This document shows, piece after piece, positions 27,149 to 36,403 of a DNA stretch of 64,000 nucleotides. The notes under the pieces were generated by a model. It was not told the DNA's origin. It made no database searches and was given only the letters and a program-made list of their open reading frames with translations. The first letter of the stretch is position 1. Every line of letters begins with the position of its first letter. Origin of the DNA: Vibrio sp. qd031 (lineage in GTDB: Bacteria; Pseudomonadota; Gammaproteobacteria; Enterobacterales; Vibrionaceae). The translations under genes were made by a program, and so were the position numbers. Location: assembly GCF_002100145.1 (NCBI RefSeq), contig NZ_JXQD01000025.1, forward strand, positions 778,166 through 842,165. The letters run 5' to 3'.

Positions 27149-27787
27149 ATGAATAAGTGGATAGCACCACTGTGCATACTACTGTGCTTTCAGGCGCAAG
27201 CCACCGAGTATCGCTTTAGCTATTCAGAGCTCTACTCGAAACTAAAATACAGCTTAAACGAAGAGTATACATCTGTTGGGACTGGGGTGTACTTTATCAA
27301 CCCAACGACCCAGCTACCTTGCAGCATTGAAAAGTCTTGGATGGAGAAAGAAGCGCATTACGAAACGCTTTCATTCCCAGAAAGTGGGAAGTTACCGCTG
27401 CCGTTGGATGGCAATTTAAAAAGCGCTAACCCGTTAGTCTATGTTCATACGGACTCAACAACTCAGTGTGATTACTCAGTTGCTTTGGTCGCCAACGAAC
27501 CCTATGCACTAGACATTCATTCGGACTACCTTGAAGTTGTCATTCCAGAATTTCAGTTGTTGTTGGAAGACATCAGTGGGATGTTCTCTAGTTGGTTCGC
27601 ACCAACAATTTCAGGCATTACTCTAGAGTTTATCAAACTTGAAACTGGCGAAGTGACGCTTAGCAACAATCAGACTCTGCCAATAACAGGCCATCGAGCG
27701 CACATTACATTAGCGGACTTGGAGGATGGGGTGGTCGCAACGTTGCCAACATCTCCATCGCGTATTATGCCGTACATACAGCAGTAG
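27149..27787 (+). CDS. DUF2987 family exported protein
   Basis: A 212-residue secreted protein. The frame begins at 27107, but the ATG at 27149 has AAGGA upstream and begins a textbook signal peptide (MNKWIAPLCILLCFQAQATEY), so I choose it. The mature part starts YRFSYSELYSKLKYSLNEEY, which I recognise as DUF2987 (from memory). A lone cysteine pair is visible (LPCSIEKS and TQCDYS), possibly a disulfide. Function unknown. Confidence 0.72.
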   Translation: MNKWIAPLCILLCFQAQATEYRFSYSELYSKLKYSLNEEYTSVGTGVYFINPTTQLPCSIEKSWMEKEAHYETLSFPESGKLPLPLDGNLKSANPLVYVHTDSTTQCDYSVALVANEPYALDIHSDYLEVVIPEFQLLLEDISGMFSSWFAPTISGITLEFIKLETGEVTLSNNQTLPITGHRAHITLADLEDGVVATLPTSPSRIMPYIQQ

Positions 27788-27824
27788 CTCGCGCAGTTCA
27801 TAGAATCAGAATGCGTAAACAACC

Positions 27825-27858
27825 AAAAAGGCCAGTTCATTGATGAACTGGCCTTTTT
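27825..27858. terminator. Bidirectional terminator
   Basis: AAAAAGGCCAGTTCAT pairs with ATGAACTGGCCTTTTT, with only a short loop. It serves both the DUF2987 gene and the convergent ttcA. Confidence 0.9.
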
Positions 27859-27859
27859 G

Positions 27860-28795
27860 TTAATCGATTTGTGTCACATTGAGCATTTCACCGGGTACGA
27901 ACGCTTGTACACCGACGTCATCTGCTGGCGATACATCGTTAAACTCTTCTTTATCAAAGCCAATATCACCACCATTAATTACCCCTGAATCTCGGTCAAT
28001 CGATTTAAAATCGAACAACTCAAAGTCAGCTAAATGGCTAGGCACAACATTCTGAATCGACCTAAAGAGCGTTTCAATACGCCCAGGAAACTGCTTGTCC
28101 CAACCGTTAAGCATTTGCTTGATGGCTTGACGCTGCAAATTTGGCTGTGAGCCACATAGGTTACATGGAATGATTGGGTACTGTTTTAGATCAGCGTATT
28201 TAATGATGTCTTTCTCACGACAGTATGCGAGCGGTCTGATAACCACGTGCTCGCCGTTGTCAGACACGAGTTTTGGTGGCATCGCTTTGATTTTTCCACC
28301 GTGAAACATGTTTAGAAAGAGTGTTTCGATGATGTCATCGCGGTGATGGCCAAGAGCGATTTTTGTCGCACCCAACTCTTTGGCATTGCGATATAAAATA
28401 CCGCGACGAAGTCGAGAACAGAGCGAGCAGGTTGTTTTACCTTCTGGAATTTTGTCTTGAACAATTGAGTATGTATCTTCTTCGATAATCTTGTACTCAA
28501 CGCCTAGCGACTCTAAATAGCGAGGCAAAACATCTTCAGGGAAGCCAGGTTGTTTCTGATCGAGGTTAACTGCGATCAAGCTAAAGTCGACGGGGGCGCT
28601 CTTTTTCAAGCTCAATAAGATGTCCAACATGGTAAAGCTGTCTTTGCCGCCAGACAAACACACCATAATGCGATCGCCGTCTTCAATCATATTGAAATCT
28701 GCAATGGCTTGACCAGTATTGCGTCGTATGCGCTTTTGAAGCTTATTGAAGTTGTATTGTTGCGCTTTCGATAGCTCAGTCTGTTGCTCTGACAT
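27860..28795 (-). CDS. ttcA: tRNA 2-thiocytidine(32) synthetase TtcA
   Basis: A 311-residue ATP-dependent, iron-sulfur enzyme that thiolates C32 in certain tRNAs. The PP-loop is intact ([13 protein letters not shown], about 45-57), as are two CxxC pairs for the cluster (CSLC about 122-125 and CNLC about 213-216). The acidic C-terminal tail is longer than the minimal family core. AAGGTAAC precedes the ATG. In Vibrio and E. coli it is a near neighbour of uspE and fnr, as here. Confidence 0.95.
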   Translation of the reverse strand: MSEQQTELSKAQQYNFNKLQKRIRRNTGQAIADFNMIEDGDRIMVCLSGGKDSFTMLDILLSLKKSAPVDFSLIAVNLDQKQPGFPEDVLPRYLESLGVEYKIIEEDTYSIVQDKIPEGKTTCSLCSRLRRGILYRNAKELGATKIALGHHRDDIIETLFLNMFHGGKIKAMPPKLVSDNGEHVVIRPLAYCREKDIIKYADLKQYPIIPCNLCGSQPNLQRQAIKQMLNGWDKQFPGRIETLFRSIQNVVPSHLADFELFDFKSIDRDSGVINGGDIGFDKEEFNDVSPADDVGVQAFVPGEMLNVTQID

Positions 28796-28902
28796 TATGT
28801 TGTTACCTTGACTCTAAAGTTGTGCACCCGCAGCTGCGGCAAAAGTGAGTCGGTATGATACGCAGAATACCTATCGAGTCCAGAAAAATTTAGGCAACAA
28901 TA

Positions 28903-28921
28903 AGGGGAGCAAAGCTCCCCT
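28903..28921 (-). terminator. Possible terminator after uspE
   Basis: AGGGGAGC pairs with GCTCCCCT around AAA. The following minus-strand sequence is only moderately T-rich, so efficiency is uncertain. Confidence 0.55.
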
Positions 28922-28941
28922 AAAGTAGTGCCTTGCGTCAC

Positions 28942-29886
28942 TTACACACTGTTAGGATCTAATGGACTGATGTATCCCTCGGGTTTGAGCGCCAAGAGAT
29001 CACAATCTACCTTATCAATGACATTTTCTGCTGTGTTGCCAATAAACACCGCAGACAAGCCAGAACGACCACTTGTTCCCAAAATCACTAAGCCAGCTTT
29101 CAAATCGGCGACCGACTTGGAAATCACGTCTTCTGCTAACCCTTGCTCTACACTGGTTTGCTCTTCAGGCAACCCATACTGCTGCCTAAGCTCCTTCATA
29201 GCTTTAAGGTGATGGCCTCTAACCGAGTCGGAGTACAGCGTAGGATCAAATTCAGGCAATTCGACCGTAATATTGGGCGGCGTAAGTGGATAAGCGTTTA
29301 CCAAGTGCGGTGTCGCATTTAAGCGCTCTGACAAATCCAGCGCCTGTTCGACCATAGCTTGATTGAGCTTTTGGTGAGACTCTTGCTCTGAGCCAACATG
29401 AACCGAAGCAACGATATGCCCATTTTCCGGCCAGTCATGATTCTTAACCAGCAAAACAGGAGTAGGGCATTTACGCAAGAGGTGCCAATCGGTAGGGGTA
29501 AACAGCACAGATTCTAAAGCGGCGTGTTGCCTAGTCGCTTTTATCACAATTTCATGCCCTGCCGCGTAGACTTGCCCTATGATTGCTTCGTAAGGTCGGT
29601 TATGCCAAATCACTTTAATATCTAGAGTAATGTTATTATCCAGGTATGGTTCAGCAACTTCTTTCATCCATTGTGTACGTTGGTGCACAACGCCTGCGCG
29701 CATTGCATCGCGCTCTTCACTCGACAGCATCGAGGTCATCTCATAAGAGAAATCGTATATCGACAGGAAAAAAGTGACACTACAGGGACTTTTACTCTTG
29801 CGCCCTAATTGCATGGCCCTTGCCAATGCAGGTTGCTCATCATTATTGATGTCCGCAACCACTAAGATGTTGTTATAAATACTCAT
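28942..29886 (-). CDS. uspE: Universal stress protein UspE
   Basis: A 314-residue tandem universal-stress protein. Domain 1 starts YNNILVVADINNDEQPAL; domain 2 ends with the nucleotide-binding pattern GTSGRSGLSAVFIGNTAENV. The length and position next to fnr match UspE of E. coli and Vibrio, which is linked to stress survival, motility and aggregation there. Transcribed in the same direction as fnr, with a 127-bp gap. Confidence 0.93.
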   Translation of the reverse strand: MSIYNNILVVADINNDEQPALARAMQLGRKSKSPCSVTFFLSIYDFSYEMTSMLSSEERDAMRAGVVHQRTQWMKEVAEPYLDNNITLDIKVIWHNRPYEAIIGQVYAAGHEIVIKATRQHAALESVLFTPTDWHLLRKCPTPVLLVKNHDWPENGHIVASVHVGSEQESHQKLNQAMVEQALDLSERLNATPHLVNAYPLTPPNITVELPEFDPTLYSDSVRGHHLKAMKELRQQYGLPEEQTSVEQGLAEDVISKSVADLKAGLVILGTSGRSGLSAVFIGNTAENVIDKVDCDLLALKPEGYISPLDPNSV

Positions 29887-29974
29887 ACAGTCACCACTAT
29901 GTCGTAGGATCTAGTTTAACTGTAGCTGAATAAGCGTTGAATTTTTATATGTTTAAGAAAGAAATTGGGGATTT

Positions 29975-29997
29975 ATTGAAGTGACTCACTAAGTGAG
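29975..29997 (-). terminator. Possible hairpin terminator after fnr
   Basis: AGTGGCTCACTTAGTGAGTCACT (minus strand, split here as AGTGGCTCAC and GTGAGTCACT arms) forms a strong stem, but no T-run follows. Confidence 0.4.
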
Positions 29998-30013
29998 CCA
30001 CTTTGATAGGGGA

Positions 30014-30763
30014 TTACGACTCTTTTGATACGCCAGCAAGAGTCATTAATGCATCGTGATCGTTGATCGTGATGTACTTGCCTTTTACCAACAGTATGTC
30101 GGCTTTTTGGAAACGACCAAGTAATCGGCTAATGGTTTCTACCGTCAAACCAAGATAGTTGCCAATATCACCGCGCGTCATAGTAAGACGGAACTCACGC
30201 GGACTGAAACCACGTTGAGAAAAACGCTCTGACAAATTATACAAAAACGCGGCAAGACGCTCTTCAGCGTTTTTCTTAGACAGCAGCAAGATCATATCTT
30301 GATCGCCTTTGATTTCATTACTCATCAATCGCATGATTTGCTGACGTAACTTAGGCATTTTGCCTGAAAGATCGTCTAGAATTTCGTATGGGATTTCACA
30401 CACCATTGAGGTTTCCAGCGCTTGCGCGAAACTTGGGTGTTTGTTTTGATTGATTGCATCAAACCCTACCAAATCGCCTGCAAGATGGAACGCTGTGATT
30501 TGCTCATCGCCTTGCTCGGTGATGGTGTAGCTTTTGATGGTTCCTGAACGAATAGCGTACAGGGATTTCAGCTCGTCGCCGGCTTTAAACAGCTCTTGGC
30601 TCTTCTGAATTGGTTTTTTGCGCTCAATAATTTGGTCGAGTTGATCCAACTCGCTGTCACTTAACGTGAAAGGGATACAAAGTTGAGAGATGCTGCAATC
30701 TTGACAGTGGATGGCACAGCCACCTGATTGTACGCGATTTGTTGCCGGTTTTTCTGAAATCAT
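30014..30763 (-). CDS. fnr: Oxygen-sensing transcriptional regulator Fnr
   Basis: A 249-residue CRP/FNR-family regulator, almost identical through long stretches to E. coli Fnr. Cluster ligands C20, C23 and C29, plus the cysteine in MVCEIP (about 122), are all present, so it should carry an oxygen-labile [4Fe-4S] cluster. The helix-turn-helix [13 protein letters not shown] is intact and specifies the TTGAT-N4-ATCAA half sites. It lies beside the cbb3 oxidase genes that it commonly controls. A near-consensus FNR box sits just upstream of its own start. Confidence 0.97.
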   Translation of the reverse strand: MISEKPATNRVQSGGCAIHCQDCSISQLCIPFTLSDSELDQLDQIIERKKPIQKSQELFKAGDELKSLYAIRSGTIKSYTITEQGDEQITAFHLAGDLVGFDAINQNKHPSFAQALETSMVCEIPYEILDDLSGKMPKLRQQIMRLMSNEIKGDQDMILLLSKKNAEERLAAFLYNLSERFSQRGFSPREFRLTMTRGDIGNYLGLTVETISRLLGRFQKADILLVKGKYITINDHDALMTLAGVSKES

Positions 30764-30778
30764 AGTACTAACTGATAA

Positions 30779-30792
30779 TTGATGTACGTCAA
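30779..30792 (-). promoter_or_regulatory. Probable FNR box upstream of fnr
   Basis: Read on the minus strand it is TTGACGTACATCAA, nine of ten matches to TTGAT-N4-ATCAA. It is centred about 22 bp before the start codon, a position that suits negative autoregulation by promoter blocking. Confidence 0.55.
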
Positions 30793-30875
30793 TATTTTAC
30801 CAAACTAAATAAAAAATGGATAGGTTTTTAACTTAAGAGCACCAGAACAGAGCAGGAAATTGCTAAAAACAGCGG

Positions 30876-31526
30876 TTAAATCACACCGTTGAGTGAGGTA
30901 TAAAGACCCAACAAGATAAGAAATATGCCACCAGTTTTACGTACCCATGACGACGAAGTGAGCTTATGCACGTATTGCGCAAAAAACGCAAGAGACAACA
31001 TTGCAGGCAACGTGCCTATCCCAAACGCTAACATTGTTTGAGCGCCACCACTAGCACTGCCCGACATCGCAGCCCAGCTCAACATCGAATAAACCAACCC
31101 ACAAGGCAGCCATCCCCACAACATACCCAGCGGAAGTGCATAGATAGAATGTTTGAGTGGCAACAAGCGTTGAGCTAGCGGGGATAGCAGGCGCCACAGT
31201 CCACGACCGGCTTTTTCGATGACTGAGATGCCTCTGTACCAACCCGCAATATACAAGCCTAATAGAACCATTAAAATGCCCGCAAAGACCCGAAGTATGT
31301 TGAGCGCTTGGTTCCAACCACTTAGCTCTACCGAGCTTGCAACAGCGCCACCGATGAGAGCGCCAAATAGCGAATAGCTAAATAACCGACCCACGCTGTA
31401 TAGAAAGAGCGCGACTGGTTTTTGAGTGGTGGCTGCGAGCGCTGTTGAGATACCACCACACATAGCGACACAGTGTGTAGTACCAAAGAGTCCAACCGCA
31501 AACGCGCCTGCTAAATCAAGGTCCAT
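30876..31526 (-). CDS. TauE/SafE-family membrane protein of the cco cluster
   Basis: A 216-residue inner-membrane protein with about six segments. The start MDLDLAGAFAVGLFGTTHCVAMCGGISTAL contains the HCVxMCGG motif typical of the TauE/SafE-like proteins encoded beside ccoI and ccoS. A role in copper or cytochrome assembly is suggested by this conserved context; family annotation as a sulfite exporter is only by homology. Its ATG overlaps the ccoS stop (TAATG). Confidence 0.85.
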   Translation of the reverse strand: MDLDLAGAFAVGLFGTTHCVAMCGGISTALAATTQKPVALFLYSVGRLFSYSLFGALIGGAVASSVELSGWNQALNILRVFAGILMVLLGLYIAGWYRGISVIEKAGRGLWRLLSPLAQRLLPLKHSIYALPLGMLWGWLPCGLVYSMLSWAAMSGSASGGAQTMLAFGIGTLPAMLSLAFFAQYVHKLTSSSWVRKTGGIFLILLGLYTSLNGVI

Positions 31527-31681
31527 TAAGGTTGTTTTTTCTCGTCATCTTCAAACAAAATGTTATGTCCTTGACGATCAAGGTCTTCGAATTGCTCTGA
31601 TTTAACTGCCCAAAGGAATACTCCGACAGCAACGGCTACTAATACTATTGCAATAGGAATGAGGATGTAGAGACTTTCCAT
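31526..31681 (-). CDS. ccoS: cbb3-type oxidase assembly protein CcoS
   Basis: A 51-residue protein read directly from the minus strand: MESLYILIPIAIVLVAVAVG, then a short tail through FLWAVKSEQFEDLDRQGHNI and an acidic end. One membrane segment followed by the SxQFEDLDxxG motif is diagnostic of CcoS, required for cofactor insertion into the cbb3 oxidase. Its start overlaps the ccoI stop and its stop overlaps the next start, so translation is coupled through the three genes. Confidence 0.95.
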   Translation of the reverse strand: MESLYILIPIAIVLVAVAVGVFLWAVKSEQFEDLDRQGHNILFEDDEKKQP

Positions 31682-34038
31682 TACTTCAATAACCTCAATG
31701 AATTAGTAACAACAATCAGCGAACTTGCCGACATACCTACGACCGCAATGTATGGCGCGACTAGCCCCATAACGGCAAGCGGCAAAATAATGAGGTTATA
31801 CCCCAATGCCCACGCCAAGTTTTCACGGATAATACGACGTGTCTTTAACGCAATGGTACGCCCACTGAGTATCTTTTCAAGCTTATCGCCCAGCAATACC
31901 ATATCGGCTGAGGTTTTTGCGATGTCGGTACCACTGCCCATAGCCACCGACAGGTGAGCACCACTTAATGTTGGCGCATCGTTGATACCATCACCGACCA
32001 TTAGTGTCACATCATCTGTAGGCAACTGTCGTAGATACTCAAGTTTTTGTTGCGGCTTGGCTTCACTCACAACCGCAGCTATCCCAACTTCGTGAGCAAC
32101 TTGCTGGGCATTTTGTTCAATATCTCCGGTCAATAACGTTACTTTAATCCCTAGCGATTGGAGTTGAGCGACAAAGTCAGCACTTTGCTCTCTCACAGGA
32201 TCGCTGTAATGGAAGCGTGCTATGAGGCGACCATTGCACGACAGGTATATTACCGAGGGGTCGCTTTGGTGTTCGCCATTTAGAACAAACGCCATAGAGC
32301 CAATGCGATACTCGTGCTCACCTATGATCCCTTTTACCCCGCTACCAACCACATTTTCCACTTCGTCAAATTTGACTTGGCTTCCAAAGGCGGTGAACGC
32401 TTTAGAAATAGGGTGATTAGCATGACGTTCTAGCTCACTTGCAAGCGCAATCACTTGTTGCTCTGAGAATTCGCCCACTGACTCGATCTTAGAGATAGTA
32501 AATTCCCCATGGGTCAGTGTGCCGGTTTTATCAACAACGACGTGGTTCACTTTACAAAGCGTTTCTATAACGTGCGACTTTCTCATCAACAACCCTTGGC
32601 GCCCAAGTTGAGAGGCGCCGCAGGTAAGAGCGGTGGGTGTTGCCAAAGATAATGCACAGGGGCAGGTGGCAACAAGCACCGACAGCATTATCCAAAATGC
32701 GTCATCAGAACCATTTATGGTCCAATACGTGTACGTTAATGCAGATATAACTAATATCACGGCGACAAAGTAACGAGCGACGACATCGGCCACTTCAGCA
32801 ATCTTAGGTTTGGTATATTGAGCTTCGTCTTGAAGGCGAACAATATTGGAAAGTACGCTGTCATTTCGTGACGCTGTCACTTCAAGTTCAATGACGCTTT
32901 CACCGTTTACTGAACCTGCAAATACAGGGTCTCCGAAGGCTTTCTTTACAGGAATCGATTCACCGGTCAGCATCGATTCGTTAACATGTGCAACCGGGGA
33001 TAACGACGCACCGTCAGCGGGAATATGCTCTCCTGGTAATACTCGCAACTTGTCTCCAACTTGCAAACTTTTCACTGGCACTTGTTCACCATCAATGGTG
33101 GTTGCCAATGTGGGGACGAGCTTGAGAAGGTTTGCACTGGCTGCAGCCGCTTTTCGTCTTGCACGCATCTCCAAAAACCGACCCAGCAACAAAAAGAAGG
33201 TAAACATCGAGATCGATTCAAAAAAGACTTCGCCTTGCTGTGTCACTGTTGCCCACAAACTTGCAACGTACGCAAAGATAAGTGCCAGTGATACGGGCAC
33301 ATCCATCCCCAACGTCCGTCCTTTTAGACTGCGATAAGCGTTAATATAAAAAGGCAGTGCCGAATAGAGTAGGACAGGCGTGGCAAAGATTAAGCTCACA
33401 ACCCTAAAGTAGTGCTTAAACTCTGGCTCAAGGCTACCAAAGACTTCTAAGTATAATGCCACCGCCAGCATCATAACTTGCATCGTTGCAAGCCCTGCAA
33501 TACCTAATCGGTATAGGTATTGCTTCATACTGTTATGGTAATCGCGCTCTTGAGCATCAGCTTCAAAGGGAGCGGCTTTATAGCCAATTTGGTGTAGAGC
33601 CGTGAGTATTTCACTCAGCTCAATGGCATCGTCTTGCCACTCAACCATGGCACGATGAGTCGACGTATTTACACGAATAGACGCAATGCCTGGCTTTTGA
33701 TTGAGCTGTTTCTCTATTAACCAGGCACAGGCCGCGCAAGACACACCTTCTAACGATAGCGTTGTTTTTAACACGCCATCTTGGTGCTGCACGAACTCGG
33801 CTTGAACGTCTTTATTGTCATAAAGTGACAACTCAACAAGCTCTTTGGGAACTAAGTCGACACGCTCTGCAGACTCTGTGCGGTACTGATAGTAGGACGT
33901 TAGACCACTTTCAACGATAGTGGACGCAACGGCTTCGCAGCCCACGCAACACATCTCGCGATCTTCACCCAATATTTCTACATGAAAATCACTGCCTGCG
34001 GGGACATCTTCCCCGCAGTGATAACACTCTTTTGTCAT
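31681..34038 (-). CDS. ccoI: Copper-transporting P1B-type ATPase CcoI
   Basis: A 785-residue heavy-metal ATPase for copper delivery to cbb3 oxidase. It has an N-terminal cysteine-rich domain (CYHCGED...CCVGCEAV), a heavy-metal-associated domain with GVSCAACAWLIE (about 93-104), eight membrane segments with the CPC motif (VATCPCALSLATPTAL), the phosphorylation site DKTGTLTHG, and the hinge GDGINDAPTLSGAHLSVAMG. The stop overlaps ccoS. The start follows the ccoH stop by three bases. A matS motif lies inside the gene. Confidence 0.95.
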   Translation of the reverse strand: MTKECYHCGEDVPAGSDFHVEILGEDREMCCVGCEAVASTIVESGLTSYYQYRTESAERVDLVPKELVELSLYDNKDVQAEFVQHQDGVLKTTLSLEGVSCAACAWLIEKQLNQKPGIASIRVNTSTHRAMVEWQDDAIELSEILTALHQIGYKAAPFEADAQERDYHNSMKQYLYRLGIAGLATMQVMMLAVALYLEVFGSLEPEFKHYFRVVSLIFATPVLLYSALPFYINAYRSLKGRTLGMDVPVSLALIFAYVASLWATVTQQGEVFFESISMFTFFLLLGRFLEMRARRKAAAASANLLKLVPTLATTIDGEQVPVKSLQVGDKLRVLPGEHIPADGASLSPVAHVNESMLTGESIPVKKAFGDPVFAGSVNGESVIELEVTASRNDSVLSNIVRLQDEAQYTKPKIAEVADVVARYFVAVILVISALTYTYWTINGSDDAFWIMLSVLVATCPCALSLATPTALTCGASQLGRQGLLMRKSHVIETLCKVNHVVVDKTGTLTHGEFTISKIESVGEFSEQQVIALASELERHANHPISKAFTAFGSQVKFDEVENVVGSGVKGIIGEHEYRIGSMAFVLNGEHQSDPSVIYLSCNGRLIARFHYSDPVREQSADFVAQLQSLGIKVTLLTGDIEQNAQQVAHEVGIAAVVSEAKPQQKLEYLRQLPTDDVTLMVGDGINDAPTLSGAHLSVAMGSGTDIAKTSADMVLLGDKLEKILSGRTIALKTRRIIRENLAWALGYNLIILPLAVMGLVAPYIAVVGMSASSLIVVTNSLRLLK
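32868..32880. other. matS site (MatP-binding motif)
   Basis: GTGACGCTGTCAC matches GTGACRNYGTCAC exactly; located within ccoI. Confidence 0.8.
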
Positions 34039-34041
34039 TGC

Positions 34042-34521
34042 CTAGTTTGCCAGTGGCGTAAATTCAGAAGTAGGGAAGCTAACACGCCCCTGAATTAACC
34101 ATTCATGGTTGTGTGGAGACAGTTCAATGAACCATGGACCGTCAATATCCTGTGTCAGCGCTAAACGATACTCACCATTTGCGCTGGCACTGACCAACTC
34201 GTTAAAGTCTCTGTCTGCCAGTGTACGGTGTGTCACAGTAACATTGAGCGCGGGGTAGTGTTCTAGATCGCCTTTATTAAACAAGATGATAATTGCCCCA
34301 TCACTACTTTTGATTTGTGCAGATAGGTTAAGTTCATTGGCTACGCGAACTTTGGAGATATCGACATTAATGCCTTTACCTTTTTTATAGTAATCCTCAG
34401 CAACGAGTGACACTGAATTTTGGGAGAAGATAAACACGGTATATAAAGTCCCAACCACCACCGTCAGCGGCAGTGCAATAAGAAACCAGGGCCAAAACTG
34501 CTTATACCAAGGCTGTACCAT
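34042..34521 (-). CDS. ccoH: CcoH/FixH family assembly protein
   Basis: 159 residues with one N-terminal membrane anchor (WPWFLIALPLTVVVGTLYTVFIF) and a periplasmic domain. The SLVAEDYYKKGKGINVDISK block is the FixH/CcoH signature. The protein stabilises or assembles the cbb3 oxidase subunits. It is the first gene of the assembly part of the cluster (ccoH-ccoI-ccoS-tauE/safE), separated from ccoP by a terminator. Confidence 0.9.
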   Translation of the reverse strand: MVQPWYKQFWPWFLIALPLTVVVGTLYTVFIFSQNSVSLVAEDYYKKGKGINVDISKVRVANELNLSAQIKSSDGAIIILFNKGDLEHYPALNVTVTHRTLADRDFNELVSASANGEYRLALTQDIDGPWFIELSPHNHEWLIQGRVSFPTSEFTPLAN

Positions 34522-34574
34522 AAAAAAGTTCTCTTAAGTTTAATTTGTAATGAAGTGTGTAGAGTAGGGAAAAG

Positions 34575-34597
34575 ACAGCCCCTAGAGAAGGGGCTGT
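34575..34597 (-). terminator. Terminator or attenuator after ccoP
   Basis: ACAGCCCCTTCTC pairs with a matching arm (GAGAAGGGGCTGT on the other strand is read as CTAGGGGCTGT), followed by TCTTTTCC on the minus strand. It separates the structural ccoNOQP genes from ccoHIS, so the assembly genes may be expressed at a lower level. Confidence 0.72.
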
Positions 34598-34610
34598 TAA
34601 TATCGTTTTA

Positions 34611-35591
34611 CTATTTTGTTTCTTGGTTGCTAAGATTCCAGACATAAGCAGAGAGAAGCTGAACTTTCTCTTCACCTAAAATGTCTTTCCAAGCGGGCAT
34701 GACGCCTGAGCGGCCGTAGGCAACGGTTTGTGTTACTTCAGCGCGTGAATCACCAAACAACCAAATGTTGTCTGTAAGATCAGGTGCGCCAACAGATGGG
34801 TTACCCTTACCGTCGGTACCATGACACGCGGCACATACCGCAAACTTCGCTTTACCTGCTGCGGCTTCACGCGCATTCACCTTACGCCCAGAAAGGCTTA
34901 GGGTGTAGCTCACCACTTCACGAACACCGTCTTCGCCAAGTACGTCATTCCACGCTGGCATTTGACCAATGCGGCCTTCCATGATCGTTGTTTTGATCGC
35001 GGCAGGCTCACCACCATATAACCAAGCGGCATCCGCTAGGTTAGGGAAGCCTTTCTGGCCACGTGCATCCGAACCATGACATTGCGAACAGTTTTGTAGG
35101 AAAAGGCGTTGGCCAACTTTAATCGCTTCTTCGTTCTCTGCAATCGCAGGGATAGAGCGGAAAGTTGTACCATCTTCTTCATACGCTAAGCGCTTAAATG
35201 CTTCACCAAAATAGGCTTCGGCATCATCAAGTTCTTTGGCATACTTATTAAGCGTCTTTTCACTTTGGGAACGTGCAATCGATGCACGGGACTGTTCAAT
35301 GTTAGATACGGTTTGATCCGAACTTGTCCACCCCAGTAGGCCAGGGAAGTTGCCCATACCTGGGAACAGCAAAAGATAGACAACCGCAAATACACCTGTA
35401 CTAAAGAACAAGTATGTCCACCATTTAGGCAGTGGGTTGTTAAGCTCACGAATACCATCGTATTCGTGGCCCATATCTTCACCGTCTTTCACTCCCATGT
35501 CGTCTTTAAGACACCACACAAGTATGGCAAACACACCGATCAGACAGACCGCGGTGATGATGATGACCCATAAACTCCAAAATGTAGTCAT
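34611..35591 (-). CDS. ccoP: cbb3 oxidase diheme subunit CcoP
   Basis: A 326-residue diheme cytochrome c. Two N-terminal membrane segments (about 5-27 and 56-78) are followed by two cytochrome c domains with heme motifs CSQCH (about 168-172) and CAACH (about 253-257), plus downstream Met ligands in MPAW contexts. It passes electrons from the cytochrome c pool to CcoO and CcoN. Its ATG overlaps the ccoQ stop (ATGA). Confidence 0.96.
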   Translation of the reverse strand: MTTFWSLWVIIITAVCLIGVFAILVWCLKDDMGVKDGEDMGHEYDGIRELNNPLPKWWTYLFFSTGVFAVVYLLLFPGMGNFPGLLGWTSSDQTVSNIEQSRASIARSQSEKTLNKYAKELDDAEAYFGEAFKRLAYEEDGTTFRSIPAIAENEEAIKVGQRLFLQNCSQCHGSDARGQKGFPNLADAAWLYGGEPAAIKTTIMEGRIGQMPAWNDVLGEDGVREVVSYTLSLSGRKVNAREAAAGKAKFAVCAACHGTDGKGNPSVGAPDLTDNIWLFGDSRAEVTQTVAYGRSGVMPAWKDILGEEKVQLLSAYVWNLSNQETK

Positions 35592-35761
35592 TTGTTATCT
35601 TCTCCCTGATTTTCCGATGATTGCTGCTCATCTGCAAACACTAGATTGGCGTCTTCTTCAAATCGCGCTTTGCGCTTTTTGCCGTAAGCCCACCAGACAA
35701 TGCCGAAGAAGCTAACAAAAAGAAGGACAGTCCAAATACTGTGAATAGTTCCAATATCCAT
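35588..35761 (-). CDS. ccoQ: cbb3 oxidase small subunit CcoQ
   Basis: A 57-residue protein obtained by direct translation: MDIGTIHSIWTVLLFVSFFG, then IVWWAYGKKRKARFEEDANL and a polar acidic tail. One membrane segment followed by the WAYGKKRKARFEEDANL motif identifies CcoQ (FixQ), which stabilises the oxidase. Ends in a 3-base overlap with the ccoP start. It sits in the usual N-O-Q-P order. Confidence 0.96.
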   Translation of the reverse strand: MDIGTIHSIWTVLLFVSFFGIVWWAYGKKRKARFEEDANLVFADEQQSSENQGEDNK

Positions 35762-35770
35762 AGTCGCTCC

Positions 35771-36391
35771 TTATTTCATCGCGTGGCCAAGAGATTGAAG
35801 ATAAGCAATGATGGCATCCATCTCTGTTTTACCTTCTACGTCTGACTTCGCGTTAGCGATCTGTTCGTCAGTGTAAGGAACACCAAACTGATTCTTGAAT
35901 ACTTCAAGCTTCTGCTGGGTCAACTTACCGTCTAAAACATTTTCTTCCAACCACGGGAAGCCAGGCATGTTTGACTCTGGTACCAGTTCACGTGGGTCGA
36001 TCAAGTGAACACGGTGCCATTCGTCAGAATAACGTCCACCGACACGAGCCAGATCTGGTCCAGTACGCTTAGAGCCCCAAAGGAATGGGTGTTCCCAAAC
36101 ACTCTCGCCCGCTACAGAGTAGTGGCCGTATCGTTCTGTCTCAGAACGGAAAGGACGGATCATCTGGCTGTGACATACGTTACAACCTTCACGAATGTAA
36201 ACATCGCGACCTTCCATTTCGAGAGCGGAATAAACACGAAGATTATCCACAGGCTCGGTGGTTTGCTTTTGGAAAATCAATGGTGTGATTTCAACCAAAG
36301 CACCAAAGCTGATTGCAATGATGATCAAAATAGCCAGCAAGCCGACGTTTTTCTCGACGATCTCGTGGCGGTTATTTGAATTATTTGCCAT
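35771..36391 (-). CDS. ccoO: cbb3 oxidase monoheme subunit CcoO
   Basis: 206 residues: an N-terminal membrane anchor (about 16-38), then a cytochrome c domain with the single heme motif [12 protein letters not shown] (about 69-80), the conserved [28 protein letters not shown] block and the MPGFPWL distal-ligand region. It transfers electrons from CcoP to CcoN. Only 12 bp separate it from ccoN. Confidence 0.97.
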   Translation of the reverse strand: MANNSNNRHEIVEKNVGLLAILIIIAISFGALVEITPLIFQKQTTEPVDNLRVYSALEMEGRDVYIREGCNVCHSQMIRPFRSETERYGHYSVAGESVWEHPFLWGSKRTGPDLARVGGRYSDEWHRVHLIDPRELVPESNMPGFPWLEENVLDGKLTQQKLEVFKNQFGVPYTDEQIANAKSDVEGKTEMDAIIAYLQSLGHAMK

Positions 36392-36403
36392 GTTGCTCTC
36401 TCC

